Below, piece after piece: positions 1 to 8,852 of a DNA stretch of 15,818 nt (positions are counted from its first letter, which is position 1; every line of letters begins with the position of its first letter). Made by a program: the position numbers and the translations under genes. Below the pieces are notes generated by a model. That model was given only the letters and a program-made list of their open reading frames with translations. It was not told the DNA's origin and did no database searches. The DNA lies in the NCBI GenBank assembly GCA_002332715.1, contig DDBE01000201.1:1-15818 (forward strand). The letters are read 5' to 3'. The stretch is from Flavobacteriales bacterium UBA2040 (lineage in GTDB: Bacteria; Bacteroidota; Bacteroidia; Flavobacteriales_D; Crocinitomicaceae).

Positions 1-14
1 AAACAAATTTCGAG

Positions 15-42
15 AATTTTCGAATTTTAAAATTCGAAAATT
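15..42. repeat. 28-bp perfect AT-rich palindrome
   Basis: The two 14-base halves are exact reverse complements, centred between 28 and 29 on a TTTTAAAA core. The surrounding 1-65 repeats TTCGA, TTCGAAA and AATTTTAAA words in both orientations, so this is a wider AT-rich inverted-repeat patch. It lies about 65 bases past the stop of the minus-strand NADH dehydrogenase remnant. It could act as a weak bidirectional terminator, but it has no GC-rich stem, so a regulatory or repeat role is equally open. The symmetry is read directly; the function is inference. Confidence 0.6.
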
Positions 43-105
43 TTAAACTTTTAAATGTTTCGAAATCCTTTTGATGCTCAGATAGTTAAGTTTGATTTTC
101 TAAAA

Positions 106-530
106 TTAGTCCTCTTCCACCTCATCCCTTTTTGGATTCTGAATTATCAATCTCAATGATAAATTATACGTCATATAATTCCAAACCCAATTCAAGAAAA
201 CCAGAAATTTATTCTTCTTGCCAAGAATAGATCGTAGATGTACAACCATCCAAACCAACCACGCAAAAAATCCTGAAAAGTGTCTTCTTGGTAAATCGAC
301 AACAGCCTTATTTCTTCCGACTGTCGCCATGCTACCCAAATCTTTGTACTCGATTTTTTTTGCTTTTTATTCTTCGAAAGGGCGACAAAATTATTTCCTA
401 AATTTTTTGCTTGTTGAATAGCACCTTGCGCCACTTGCGGGTGACCATTTGGATACTTTTCGGTTTGCATGTACGCTACATCTCTCACGAAATAAACACC
501 TTCAACTCCATCGACTTGATTTTTGTGCAT
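106..530 (-). pseudogene. Remnant of type II NADH dehydrogenase (C-terminal part, frameshifted)
   Basis: Two overlapping minus-strand frames together give the C-terminal roughly 135 residues of a type II NADH:quinone oxidoreductase, a single-subunit flavoenzyme that passes electrons from NADH to quinone at the inner membrane. The first frame has the FAD-binding-region motif DVAYMQ and then YPNGHPQVAQGAIQQAKNLG. The second has YKDLGSMATVGRNKAVVDLP followed by the hydrophobic C-terminal membrane-anchoring segment (FFAWLVWMVVHL...NWVWNY). The frames join at an A8 run (354-361 on the plus strand); one extra A would restore a continuous reading frame. About two thirds of the gene (roughly 430 residues in the family), including the Rossmann nucleotide-binding folds, is absent: an in-frame stop lies at 543-545 and the next gene ends at 577. 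The usual IGD before VAYM is VRD. I read this as a decaying fragment; an assembly error could explain the frameshift but not the missing 5' part. Confidence 0.8.
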
Positions 531-576
531 AGAATGCGCTGTTTACTTTAACAAAAAATCGTTACAACTTTATGCT

Positions 577-999
577 TCAGTTTTCAGCCAAAACTTTTAA
601 TTTCTCCAATGCTGCAGGAAATGCTTTGTTCATATAATCAACGTACTCAGCCAAAACATCTACACTCACTTTCACTTTTGTTGTTCCATCACGTTCTAAA
701 AGAAAATATTGTTCACGAGCACCGGCCCATTCACGTTCCATATCTCGACCGTCGAGAACATCGCCTAATTGTTTGAAAACCATCACTTCATTCTGGATTT
801 TCGTTTCAATTATCCCGTACATTCCGTTATTCTTGCCATCCAAGAATTGAATTGGGTCGCTCTCATTCCAATCACTTACAGCATGAGAACCTGGTGTAAA
901 AGGTTCTGTCCAATTACGGTAGTTTTCATCTTTCCAGAGCGCTTCCCAAACCTTTTCGCGGGGAGCTTCGATGTATATTTTGTATTTAAGGGTTACCAT
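577..999 (-). CDS. SRPBCC-family (AHSA1-like START/Bet v1 fold) protein
   Basis: A small cytoplasmic protein of 140 residues from the ATG at 997-999, with no signal peptide or membrane segment. The N-terminal part has a beta strand followed by APREKVWEALW, typical of the first strand and helix of the SRPBCC / activator-of-Hsp90-ATPase-like fold. A central region (EPFTPGSHAVSDW) and a C-terminal amphipathic helix (NKAFPAALEKLKVLAEN) complete the usual layout. Members of this fold bind hydrophobic ligands or partner proteins in a deep cavity; the ligand here cannot be told. A TTG two codons upstream (1003-1005) could start the frame, but it lies inside an inverted repeat, so I prefer the ATG. 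The gene lies 60 bases downstream of hutU on the same strand and may be co-transcribed with it, although a role in histidine breakdown is not implied. Family call firm, function unknown. Confidence 0.85.
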   Translation of the reverse strand: MVTLKYKIYIEAPREKVWEALWKDENYRNWTEPFTPGSHAVSDWNESDPIQFLDGKNNGMYGIIETKIQNEVMVFKQLGDVLDGRDMEREWAGAREQYFLLERDGTTKVKVSVDVLAEYVDYMNKAFPAALEKLKVLAEN

Positions 1000-1003
1000 A
1001 ATC

Positions 1004-1036
1004 AATTCCGAATTTGTCTATGTCAAATTACGAATT
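1004..1036. repeat. Imperfect inverted repeat between hutU and the SRPBCC gene
   Basis: Two 13-base arms (AATTCCGAATTTG and CAAATTACGAATT on the plus strand) flank a 7-base spacer and pair with two internal mismatches. There is no T-run on either side, so it does not look like an intrinsic terminator. Its position, just upstream of the SRPBCC start codon, fits an operator or an mRNA hairpin affecting translation or processing of a hutU-SRPBCC message. Only the symmetry is directly seen. Confidence 0.45.
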
Positions 1037-1059
1037 ATTTATTCTTTAATTCTCAATTT

Positions 1060-3045
1060 TCACAACAAAGATTCATCGACCATTTCGGGGATTGTCACTT
1101 TCAACAATGGTTCCGCTTCCATCGCTCGTTTAATCGCGAAGATGGCCCCTTCATTTCTGGCCCAAGAACGACGAGAAACACCATTGTTTACATCCCAATG
1201 CAACATGGATTTTAATCTTCTTGCCGAATCAGCTGAACCATCTAAAAGCATTCCAAAACCACCGTTAATGACTTCACCCCAACCTACGCCACCACCGTTG
1301 TGAATGGAAACCCAAGTCGCACCTCGGAAAGAATCACCGATTACATTTTGAATCGCCATGTCGGCTGTGAACTTCGATCCGTCATAAATATTTGAAGTCT
1401 CGCGATAAGGTGAATCTGTTCCCGAAACATCGTGATGATCTCTTCCTAGTACAACAGGACCAATTTCTCCATTGGAAATGGCTGTATTGAAAGCATCGGC
1501 AATTTTCGTTCTTCCTTCTGCGTCTGCGTACAATATTCTTGCTTGAGAACCAACGACTAATTTATTTTCTTGGGCTCCTTTTATCCATTGGATGTTATCC
1601 GCCATTTGTTGTTGGATCTCCTGCGGAGCAGTTGCTTTTATTTTCTCTAAAACTGCACAAGCGATATTATCCGTTTTCTGCAAATCCTCAGGCAATCCTG
1701 AGGCGCAAACCCATCTGAAAGGACCGAAACCATAATCGAAACACATAGGTCCCATGATATCTTGAACATACGATGGATATCTAAAATCAATGCCGTTTTC
1801 AGCCATAATATCTGCACCAGCTCTCGAGGCTTCTAACAAAAATGCATTACCATAATCGAAGAAATAAGTTCCTTTTACCGCATGCTTGTTAACTGCAGCT
1901 GCATGGCGAATAAGTGTTGATTGCACTGCTTTTTTAAATTCTTCTGGTCGCTTGGCCATCAATTCATTTGATTCCTCAAAAGTCAGACCCATAGGATAAT
2001 ATCCTCCCGCCCATGGGTTGTGAAGGGACGTTTGATCAGATCCCAAATCGACGTGTACATTTAAAGAATCGAATTTCTCCCAAACGTCAACGATATTTCC
2101 TAAATAGGCTATACTAACCGCTTCTTTGTTTTGTTGAGCTTCTTTAACCCGATTAACCAAGTGGTCTAAATCACTTATGACTTCGTTTACCCAACCTTGG
2201 TCGTGACGAATTTTAGTGATTTTAGGGTTCACTTCAGCACAAACTGTAACGCAACCTGCAATATTCCCTGCTTTCGGCTGAGCACCGCTCATTCCGCCAA
2301 GGCCTGACGTTATAAATAAAGAACCCTTCGGAGATTTTTTTATTTTTCTGAATCCATTAAGAACGGTGATGGTCGTTCCATGAACAATTCCTTGCGGTCC
2401 AATATACATAAAAGAACCGGCCGTCATTTGTCCATATTGACTTACCCCTAGAGCATTATATTTTTCCCAATCGTCTGGTTTAGAATAATTCGGGATCACC
2501 ATTCCATTGGTAACAACTACTCTAGGTGCATCTTTGTGAGAAGGAAATAATCCCATTGGATGTCCTGAGTACATTGCCAAGGTTTGTTCATCCGTCATTT
2601 CAGACAAATATTTCATGGTCAAACGATACTGAATCCAATTTTGGAAAACTGCGCCGTTGCCACCGTAGGTAATTAATTCGTGAGGATGCTGTGCAACTGC
2701 ATGATCCAAATTGTTGTGTATCATCAGCATAATTGCTTTTGCTTGATCACATTTACCCGGATACTCTGATATAGGTCTTGCTTTTATTTCTTCATCAGGT
2801 CGAAAACGGTGCATATAAATACGCCCGAATTGATTTAATTCGTCCTTAAAATCTTCGATTAATTCCTCATGAAACTGAGGTTTAAAATACCTCAACGCAT
2901 TTTTCAAAGCTAATTTCTTCTCGTCAGCCGACAAAATTTCCTTGCGCTTTGGAGCGTGGTTAACGGATGGATCGTACTCCTTTTTAGGGGGTAAAACCGT
3001 TGGAATTCCTTCTATAATTGATGCTTGCAATTCGTTAATGTCCAT
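1060..3045 (-). CDS. hutU: Urocanate hydratase (urocanase), long UROC1-like form
   Basis: Converts urocanate to 4-imidazolone-5-propionate, the second step of histidine degradation, in the cytoplasm with tightly bound NAD+. Diagnostic stretches are YGGNGAVFQNW (127-137), ITSGLGGMSGAQPKA (246-260 region), MGPMCFDYGFGPFRWVCASG (431-450), GRDHHDVSGTDSPYRET (534-550) and GATWVSIHNGGGVGWGEVIN (575-594). At 661 residues it is about 100 longer than the Pseudomonas type (about 557) and close in length and motifs to animal UROC1. Where the Pseudomonas type has FQGLPxRICW with its conserved cysteine, this protein has VVGSQARILY (497-506), as in the animal enzymes. The start ATG at 3043-3045 gives a normal N-terminus. 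A TAACTTTG element sits 20 bases upstream. No hutH, hutI or hutG is in the window, so the rest of the pathway must lie elsewhere. Function confident. Confidence 0.96.
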   Translation of the reverse strand: MDINELQASIIEGIPTVLPPKKEYDPSVNHAPKRKEILSADEKKLALKNALRYFKPQFHEELIEDFKDELNQFGRIYMHRFRPDEEIKARPISEYPGKCDQAKAIMLMIHNNLDHAVAQHPHELITYGGNGAVFQNWIQYRLTMKYLSEMTDEQTLAMYSGHPMGLFPSHKDAPRVVVTNGMVIPNYSKPDDWEKYNALGVSQYGQMTAGSFMYIGPQGIVHGTTITVLNGFRKIKKSPKGSLFITSGLGGMSGAQPKAGNIAGCVTVCAEVNPKITKIRHDQGWVNEVISDLDHLVNRVKEAQQNKEAVSIAYLGNIVDVWEKFDSLNVHVDLGSDQTSLHNPWAGGYYPMGLTFEESNELMAKRPEEFKKAVQSTLIRHAAAVNKHAVKGTYFFDYGNAFLLEASRAGADIMAENGIDFRYPSYVQDIMGPMCFDYGFGPFRWVCASGLPEDLQKTDNIACAVLEKIKATAPQEIQQQMADNIQWIKGAQENKLVVGSQARILYADAEGRTKIADAFNTAISNGEIGPVVLGRDHHDVSGTDSPYRETSNIYDGSKFTADMAIQNVIGDSFRGATWVSIHNGGGVGWGEVINGGFGMLLDGSADSARRLKSMLHWDVNNGVSRRSWARNEGAIFAIKRAMEAEPLLKVTIPEMVDESLL

Positions 3046-3064
3046 TGAAATTTCTTTAGAACAT

Positions 3065-3072
3065 CAAAGTTA
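3065..3072 (-). promoter_or_regulatory. Candidate Bacteroidota -7 promoter element for hutU
   Basis: On the minus strand the bases read TAACTTTG, an exact match to the TAnnTTTG -7 consensus of Bacteroidota primary sigma factors. It ends about 20 bases before the hutU ATG, implying a very short leader. I do not see a clean TTTG -33 box at the expected distance, only T-rich sequence, so this is a candidate. Confidence 0.4.
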
Positions 3073-3163
3073 AGCGTAATCCGAGAAAATGCCTATTTGA
3101 AAACGATAAAATCTAATTGAGTCTTCTTGTAAAGGTAGTTTTCGTAAAAGCTGTATTAAAATG

Positions 3164-3203
3164 AATCGACTAATCCGTTGATTAATTAACGGATTAGTCG
3201 ATT
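3164..3203 (-). terminator. Intrinsic terminator hairpin after the glycine-rich surface protein
   Basis: A perfect 16-bp stem (3164-3179 with 3188-3203; arms begin AATCGACTAATCC) closes an 8-base AT loop. It starts 10 bases after the stop codon of the minus-strand surface-protein gene. The T-run is five bases on the plus strand (3202-3206) and weaker on the minus strand (TTCATTTTAATA), so the hairpin could work in both directions or simply stabilise the 3' end. Its position makes termination of the large upstream gene, ahead of hutU, the likely role. Confidence 0.7.
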
Positions 3204-3213
3204 TTTAACAATC

Positions 3214-6084
3214 TTATCTTAAGACATTAATATGACCTTTAAAAAGGTACGGTTCATCTGTTATTAAATCTTTGGCTCTAATGAACCAGTTGTATGTTCC
3301 TTCAGGAACTTTTTGACCGTCATAAGTACCATCCCATTCTCCGTCAATATCTTCTGACTCCCAAATCAATTGCCCCCATCTGTTGCGAATTTCAACATGG
3401 AAGTCTTGGACATCAATTCCAACAATATGAACTCTCCACGTAGGATTGAATTCATCGCCGTCAGGCGTAAATGTATTTGGTGCGTAAAGAATAACTTCTG
3501 GTTTTACTTCAACCGTTTGCATTGTAGTATCTAAACAACCGAAGTCGCTTGCAACAATTAACTGAACATCGTAGAAGCCAACTTCTCCTTCTGGGAATTG
3601 TGAAGTTGGTTCTATTTCAATTGAAGTCGCTGGATTTCCATCTTGGAATGTCCAAAACGATTGATCAGCACCTACTGAAAAATTTGTAAATGAAACCTCT
3701 GTATTAAACATTGTCGGTATTCCAGGATAAAACTTGAATGCTGCAATTGGCAGTGGATGTGATACTAGGTAATTTGGATACGTTACTGAGTCAATACAAC
3801 CAAATTGATTTGCCAATACAAGCTGAACATTGTAAGAACCTTCCATCATTGGAGCTGTAGTAATTGAATCCATATTCACATAGAATTGACCATCTGACAA
3901 GAACCAACTTGCTGTCACATAGTCCGTTTGAGGTGTTGTCACGTAAGGTCTAAATTCAGCTGGTTCACATTTTTCTGTTGTGTCTGAAATAAAAGCCGGA
4001 ACTGGAAGCGGATCTACAGTTATTAGGTTTGTTAAGACCAATGGAGTAGACTCACATGCATCTGTTATTGTTACCGTATAATTTTGAGTAGTCGGGGGCG
4101 AAACCAAGAAACTATGGTTTGTGCCTATTCCAGTTGTTCCATCACTCCATGAGAATGTAAATGGCGCTCCTAAACCATCTTGAGCAGTCGCAGACAACAT
4201 AGTTGTGTAACCGGGACAAATAGATGCGTCTGGTGAAATTGTCCCTGAAATAGGAGGACGAACTGTCACAAAAATCGAATCTGGTGCAGATGGACATCCG
4301 TTTGAAGATGTAGTATAAACCGAATAATAAGTATCTACAACCGGCGAACCATATTGTGTATCTCCTGTTCCAGGAAAATCAGCCCAAGTATAGACAAACC
4401 CCGTACCATTTGAACCAGTTGCAATCAAAGTTGCTGTACCGTTCTCACAAACGAGGGTATCATTACTTACGCTAATTAAAATAGCTGGGGGATCGGTCAA
4501 CGTGACTTGCATACATGCTTGACATAAGTTCACATCACGCACACATACATCATAAACTCCTGCCGTAAAACTAGCCCCTGGAACTGTAGACCAAGTTATT
4601 CCATTATCATAACTAAACTCAGTTGCATCTGTTCCAGTAGCCGTAATCGTTCCATCTACCGCTCCATTGCAAGTAGGATCCGTAAATGAAGTTTGTATAT
4701 CCATTTGTTTCACGAAGATCACAACCGTGTCTTTAACTATTCCACAAACTGGGTTTGTTTCTGTTAAGATAAAATTATAAGTACCCGGTTGACTTGTTGT
4801 AACCGTCGGTGTTAAATTATTTGTCGCTGGGAAGAACCCAACTGCTGGAGCAGGAACTACCGTTGGAGCATAATATGACCAATTTTTCACATCGGTAGCA
4901 ACTGTAATAGTTCCATTTAGAAAGAAAGCGCTTCCAAAACAAACGGTATCATCGATACCTGCATTCGGGAATATCTGTGGCACAACAGAAACTACTGTTG
5001 TTGCAGCTGCCAAACAACCTACACCCGAAACAGTTACACTATACGTTCCAGTATCTGCAAGAGCTGAATTTGGAATAGTCGGATTCTGAATAGTAGAAGT
5101 AAAACCATTCGGTCCAGTCCAAGCATATGTTGTACCTGTAGAAGCGTTTAATTGAATTGTAGATCCTTCACAGTACGGTCCTGTATTAGAAGCAGTTACT
5201 GCATTAGAAGTAGTAATAATTACATAACCATTTCCAGTGTTACCAGTTGCACCTTGAACACAAGAAACTTGTGCAGCAGCATAACTCGATCCACCGCCTC
5301 CAGCACCACCGCCGTTGGCACTTACACAACAGTTGTCACCGCCGCCGCCGCCGCCGCCGAAGAAACCACCTCCTCCACCTCCACCGGAAGTGCCGAAAGT
5401 TGGGTCTAAGGCCCCATTACCACCTGTAGGCCCTACACCTGCAGATCCCCAAATACCAGCACCCCAAGGTGGGCCGCCAGCTCCAGGAGCAAACTGCGTT
5501 CCGCCGCCGCCGCCAGTGCCAGTGAAGGGAGAACCTGCTCCGGCAAAACCGTTTACACATCCACCGTTACCTCCTGGTATAGTATATTGACCACTTTGTG
5601 CTGCAGTGCCGCCGCCGCCGCCGCCAACGACCTGGCGAGTAGCTAAAGTATATGCTCCGATTCTTACATCAGATGCGCCCCCACCACCGCCAGAAGCAGG
5701 GTGAGTTGTTGGTGCTCCGGACCAGCCGTTACCACCACCGTTCCAACCACCATTAATAGGCATACCTTGTCCTCCAACATTAATTTGAATGACTTGTCCA
5801 GCTACAACCGAAATTGTACCTGTCATTATGGCACCTTTACCACCTGGAGAGTTACCCGTATTTCCACCTCCTTGTGCACCTGCACAAGTTACTTGAATCG
5901 ATGTAACACAAGCCGGCACGGTCCAATATTGTGGTGCTCCGGTATAGTTAAAAGTTGTGTTTACTTGTGCATTTCCTTGGAAAGTTCCTATCAAAAGTAG
6001 AACGGCAATTACTGCATACAAACCAATTTTTGATAGCAAATTCAGAGGCTGAGCAAGTTTCAGCATTGAAAATTTCATAGTCAT
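3214..6084 (-). CDS. Large secreted glycine-rich, Ig/PKD-repeat surface protein with T9SS type B sorting domain
   Basis: A 956-residue exported protein. Residues 1-40 form a signal peptide with a hydrophobic core (YAVIAVLLLIGTF) and probable cleavage near GNAQ. Residues 45-292 form a glycine-rich domain ending GYVIITTS, with runs of five to seven Gly and the motifs GGGGGASDVRIG (132-143) and GGGGSSY (262-268); this resembles the ALK/LTK-type glycine-rich domain and poly-Gly adhesin tips. Then come Ig-like or PKD-like units (about 295-368, 371-458, 533-609, 612-690, 695-775, 778-862) and one SprB-type repeat (about 464-530, FTDPTCNGAVDGTI). The end (866-956: YAPNTFTPDGDEFNP, NRWGQLIWES, WDGTYDGQKVPEGTYNW) is the gliding-motility-associated CHU_C domain, a type B T9SS signal. 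I infer a surface adhesin or matrix protein; its ligand is unknown. Starts at 6084 or at the Met three codons in (6078) are both possible. It is monocistronic, flanked by terminators. The DNA of the Gly domain is far more GC-rich than its surroundings because of GGC/GGT/GGA codons. Confidence 0.9.
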   Translation of the reverse strand: MTMKFSMLKLAQPLNLLSKIGLYAVIAVLLLIGTFQGNAQVNTTFNYTGAPQYWTVPACVTSIQVTCAGAQGGGNTGNSPGGKGAIMTGTISVVAGQVIQINVGGQGMPINGGWNGGGNGWSGAPTTHPASGGGGGASDVRIGAYTLATRQVVGGGGGGTAAQSGQYTIPGGNGGCVNGFAGAGSPFTGTGGGGGTQFAPGAGGPPWGAGIWGSAGVGPTGGNGALDPTFGTSGGGGGGGFFGGGGGGGDNCCVSANGGGAGGGGSSYAAAQVSCVQGATGNTGNGYVIITTSNAVTASNTGPYCEGSTIQLNASTGTTYAWTGPNGFTSTIQNPTIPNSALADTGTYSVTVSGVGCLAAATTVVSVVPQIFPNAGIDDTVCFGSAFFLNGTITVATDVKNWSYYAPTVVPAPAVGFFPATNNLTPTVTTSQPGTYNFILTETNPVCGIVKDTVVIFVKQMDIQTSFTDPTCNGAVDGTITATGTDATEFSYDNGITWSTVPGASFTAGVYDVCVRDVNLCQACMQVTLTDPPAILISVSNDTLVCENGTATLIATGSNGTGFVYTWADFPGTGDTQYGSPVVDTYYSVYTTSSNGCPSAPDSIFVTVRPPISGTISPDASICPGYTTMLSATAQDGLGAPFTFSWSDGTTGIGTNHSFLVSPPTTQNYTVTITDACESTPLVLTNLITVDPLPVPAFISDTTEKCEPAEFRPYVTTPQTDYVTASWFLSDGQFYVNMDSITTAPMMEGSYNVQLVLANQFGCIDSVTYPNYLVSHPLPIAAFKFYPGIPTMFNTEVSFTNFSVGADQSFWTFQDGNPATSIEIEPTSQFPEGEVGFYDVQLIVASDFGCLDTTMQTVEVKPEVILYAPNTFTPDGDEFNPTWRVHIVGIDVQDFHVEIRNRWGQLIWESEDIDGEWDGTYDGQKVPEGTYNWFIRAKDLITDEPYLFKGHINVLR
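5339..5359. repeat. (CCG)7 trinucleotide microsatellite inside the glycine-rich domain
   Basis: Seven tandem CCG units on the plus strand read as GGC glycine codons on the coding strand, giving a run of seven Gly (243-249). Similar shorter tracts occur near 5509-5520 and 5607-5625. Slippage by whole units would change Gly-run length without breaking the frame. Confidence 0.85.
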
Positions 6085-6154
6085 TGTTTTTATAAAAGAC
6101 GGTGGTTGTATTGGAGGGTTGTCTAATCACTAAAAATATTGAAAAAATAGTTCT

Positions 6155-6181
6155 AAAAAAAATGGGTAAGCCCCCATTTTT
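6155..6181 (-). terminator. Intrinsic terminator of carA-eno
   Basis: On the minus strand a 9-bp stem (AAAAATGGG with CCCATTTTT) encloses a 6-base loop and runs into an eight-T tract. It starts about 28 bases after the eno stop codon. An outer pair of arms (AAATATTGA near 6134 and TCAATATTT at 6181-6189) could extend or compete with the stem. This separates carA-eno from the downstream surface-protein gene, which must therefore have its own promoter; I do not recognise one. Confidence 0.85.
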
Positions 6182-6208
6182 CAATATTTCAAGAAAGAAT
6201 CTTTAGCT

Positions 6209-8592
<2,384 letters not shown>

Positions 8593-8852
8593 CTCAAAAA
8601 ATTTCTCACAAAATTACAATTCTCCTTCGGTTCCAGGGGAAAACTTTACCATAACTTCTACACAGGTTTATAAATTAATGAACAACATTCGACATTTTAA
8701 AGGGTTTCAATCCAGGATTTCGGTGTTACGATTCCAAGATATACCGTATATCGGTTCATTTAATTTTCATTCTCCTCAAAGAATACGTATTTTAGTTGCT
8801 CTGTTATTACCGCAACAAGAAACTATAAAGATGACACTAAACATCAAAAAGA
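8593..8852. promoter_or_regulatory. Divergent intergenic region between carA and the protease gene
   Basis: These 260 bases separate two genes transcribed away from each other, so both promoters should lie here. The carA side has a clear TAnnTTTG-type element. For the protease I see only imperfect matches (TAATTTTC at 8761-8768, TATTTTAG near 8789). A dyad, GATATA-CCG-TATATC, lies at 8738-8752 and could be an operator for either gene. A 67-codon open frame in this stretch runs into the protease start and has no recognisable protein character. Confidence 0.5.
8609..8616 (-). promoter_or_regulatory. Candidate Bacteroidota -7 promoter element for carA-eno
   Basis: The minus strand reads TAATTTTG, an exact TAnnTTTG match, ending 17 bases before the carA ATG. 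A TTTT stretch lies 23 bases upstream in place of a proper TTTG -33 box. A promoter is expected here because the upstream gene is on the other strand. Confidence 0.45.

Noticed and set aside
354-361. True programmed -1 frameshift making a functional NADH dehydrogenase
   Set aside because: The heptamer is in the right register, but the catalytic two thirds of the protein are missing, so a functional enzyme cannot result. Kept only as a finding to check.
1003-1005. TTG as the start of the SRPBCC gene
   Set aside because: An ATG lies two codons downstream, and the TTG falls in an inverted repeat; the family N-terminus begins at the strand after the ATG.
769-1303. Plus-strand frames across the SRPBCC and hutU 3' ends
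   Set aside because: They run antisense to two genes with firm family matches and show no protein motifs.
5315-5590. Proline-rich plus-strand open frame (long Pro runs)
   Set aside because: It is the antisense of the glycine codon runs: GGC/GGT on one strand reads as Pro-rich on the other. It lies wholly inside a well-supported gene.
5300-5640. CRISPR-like array from repeated CCG-rich words
   Set aside because: The repeats are codon-level Gly tracts of uneven length without regular spacers.
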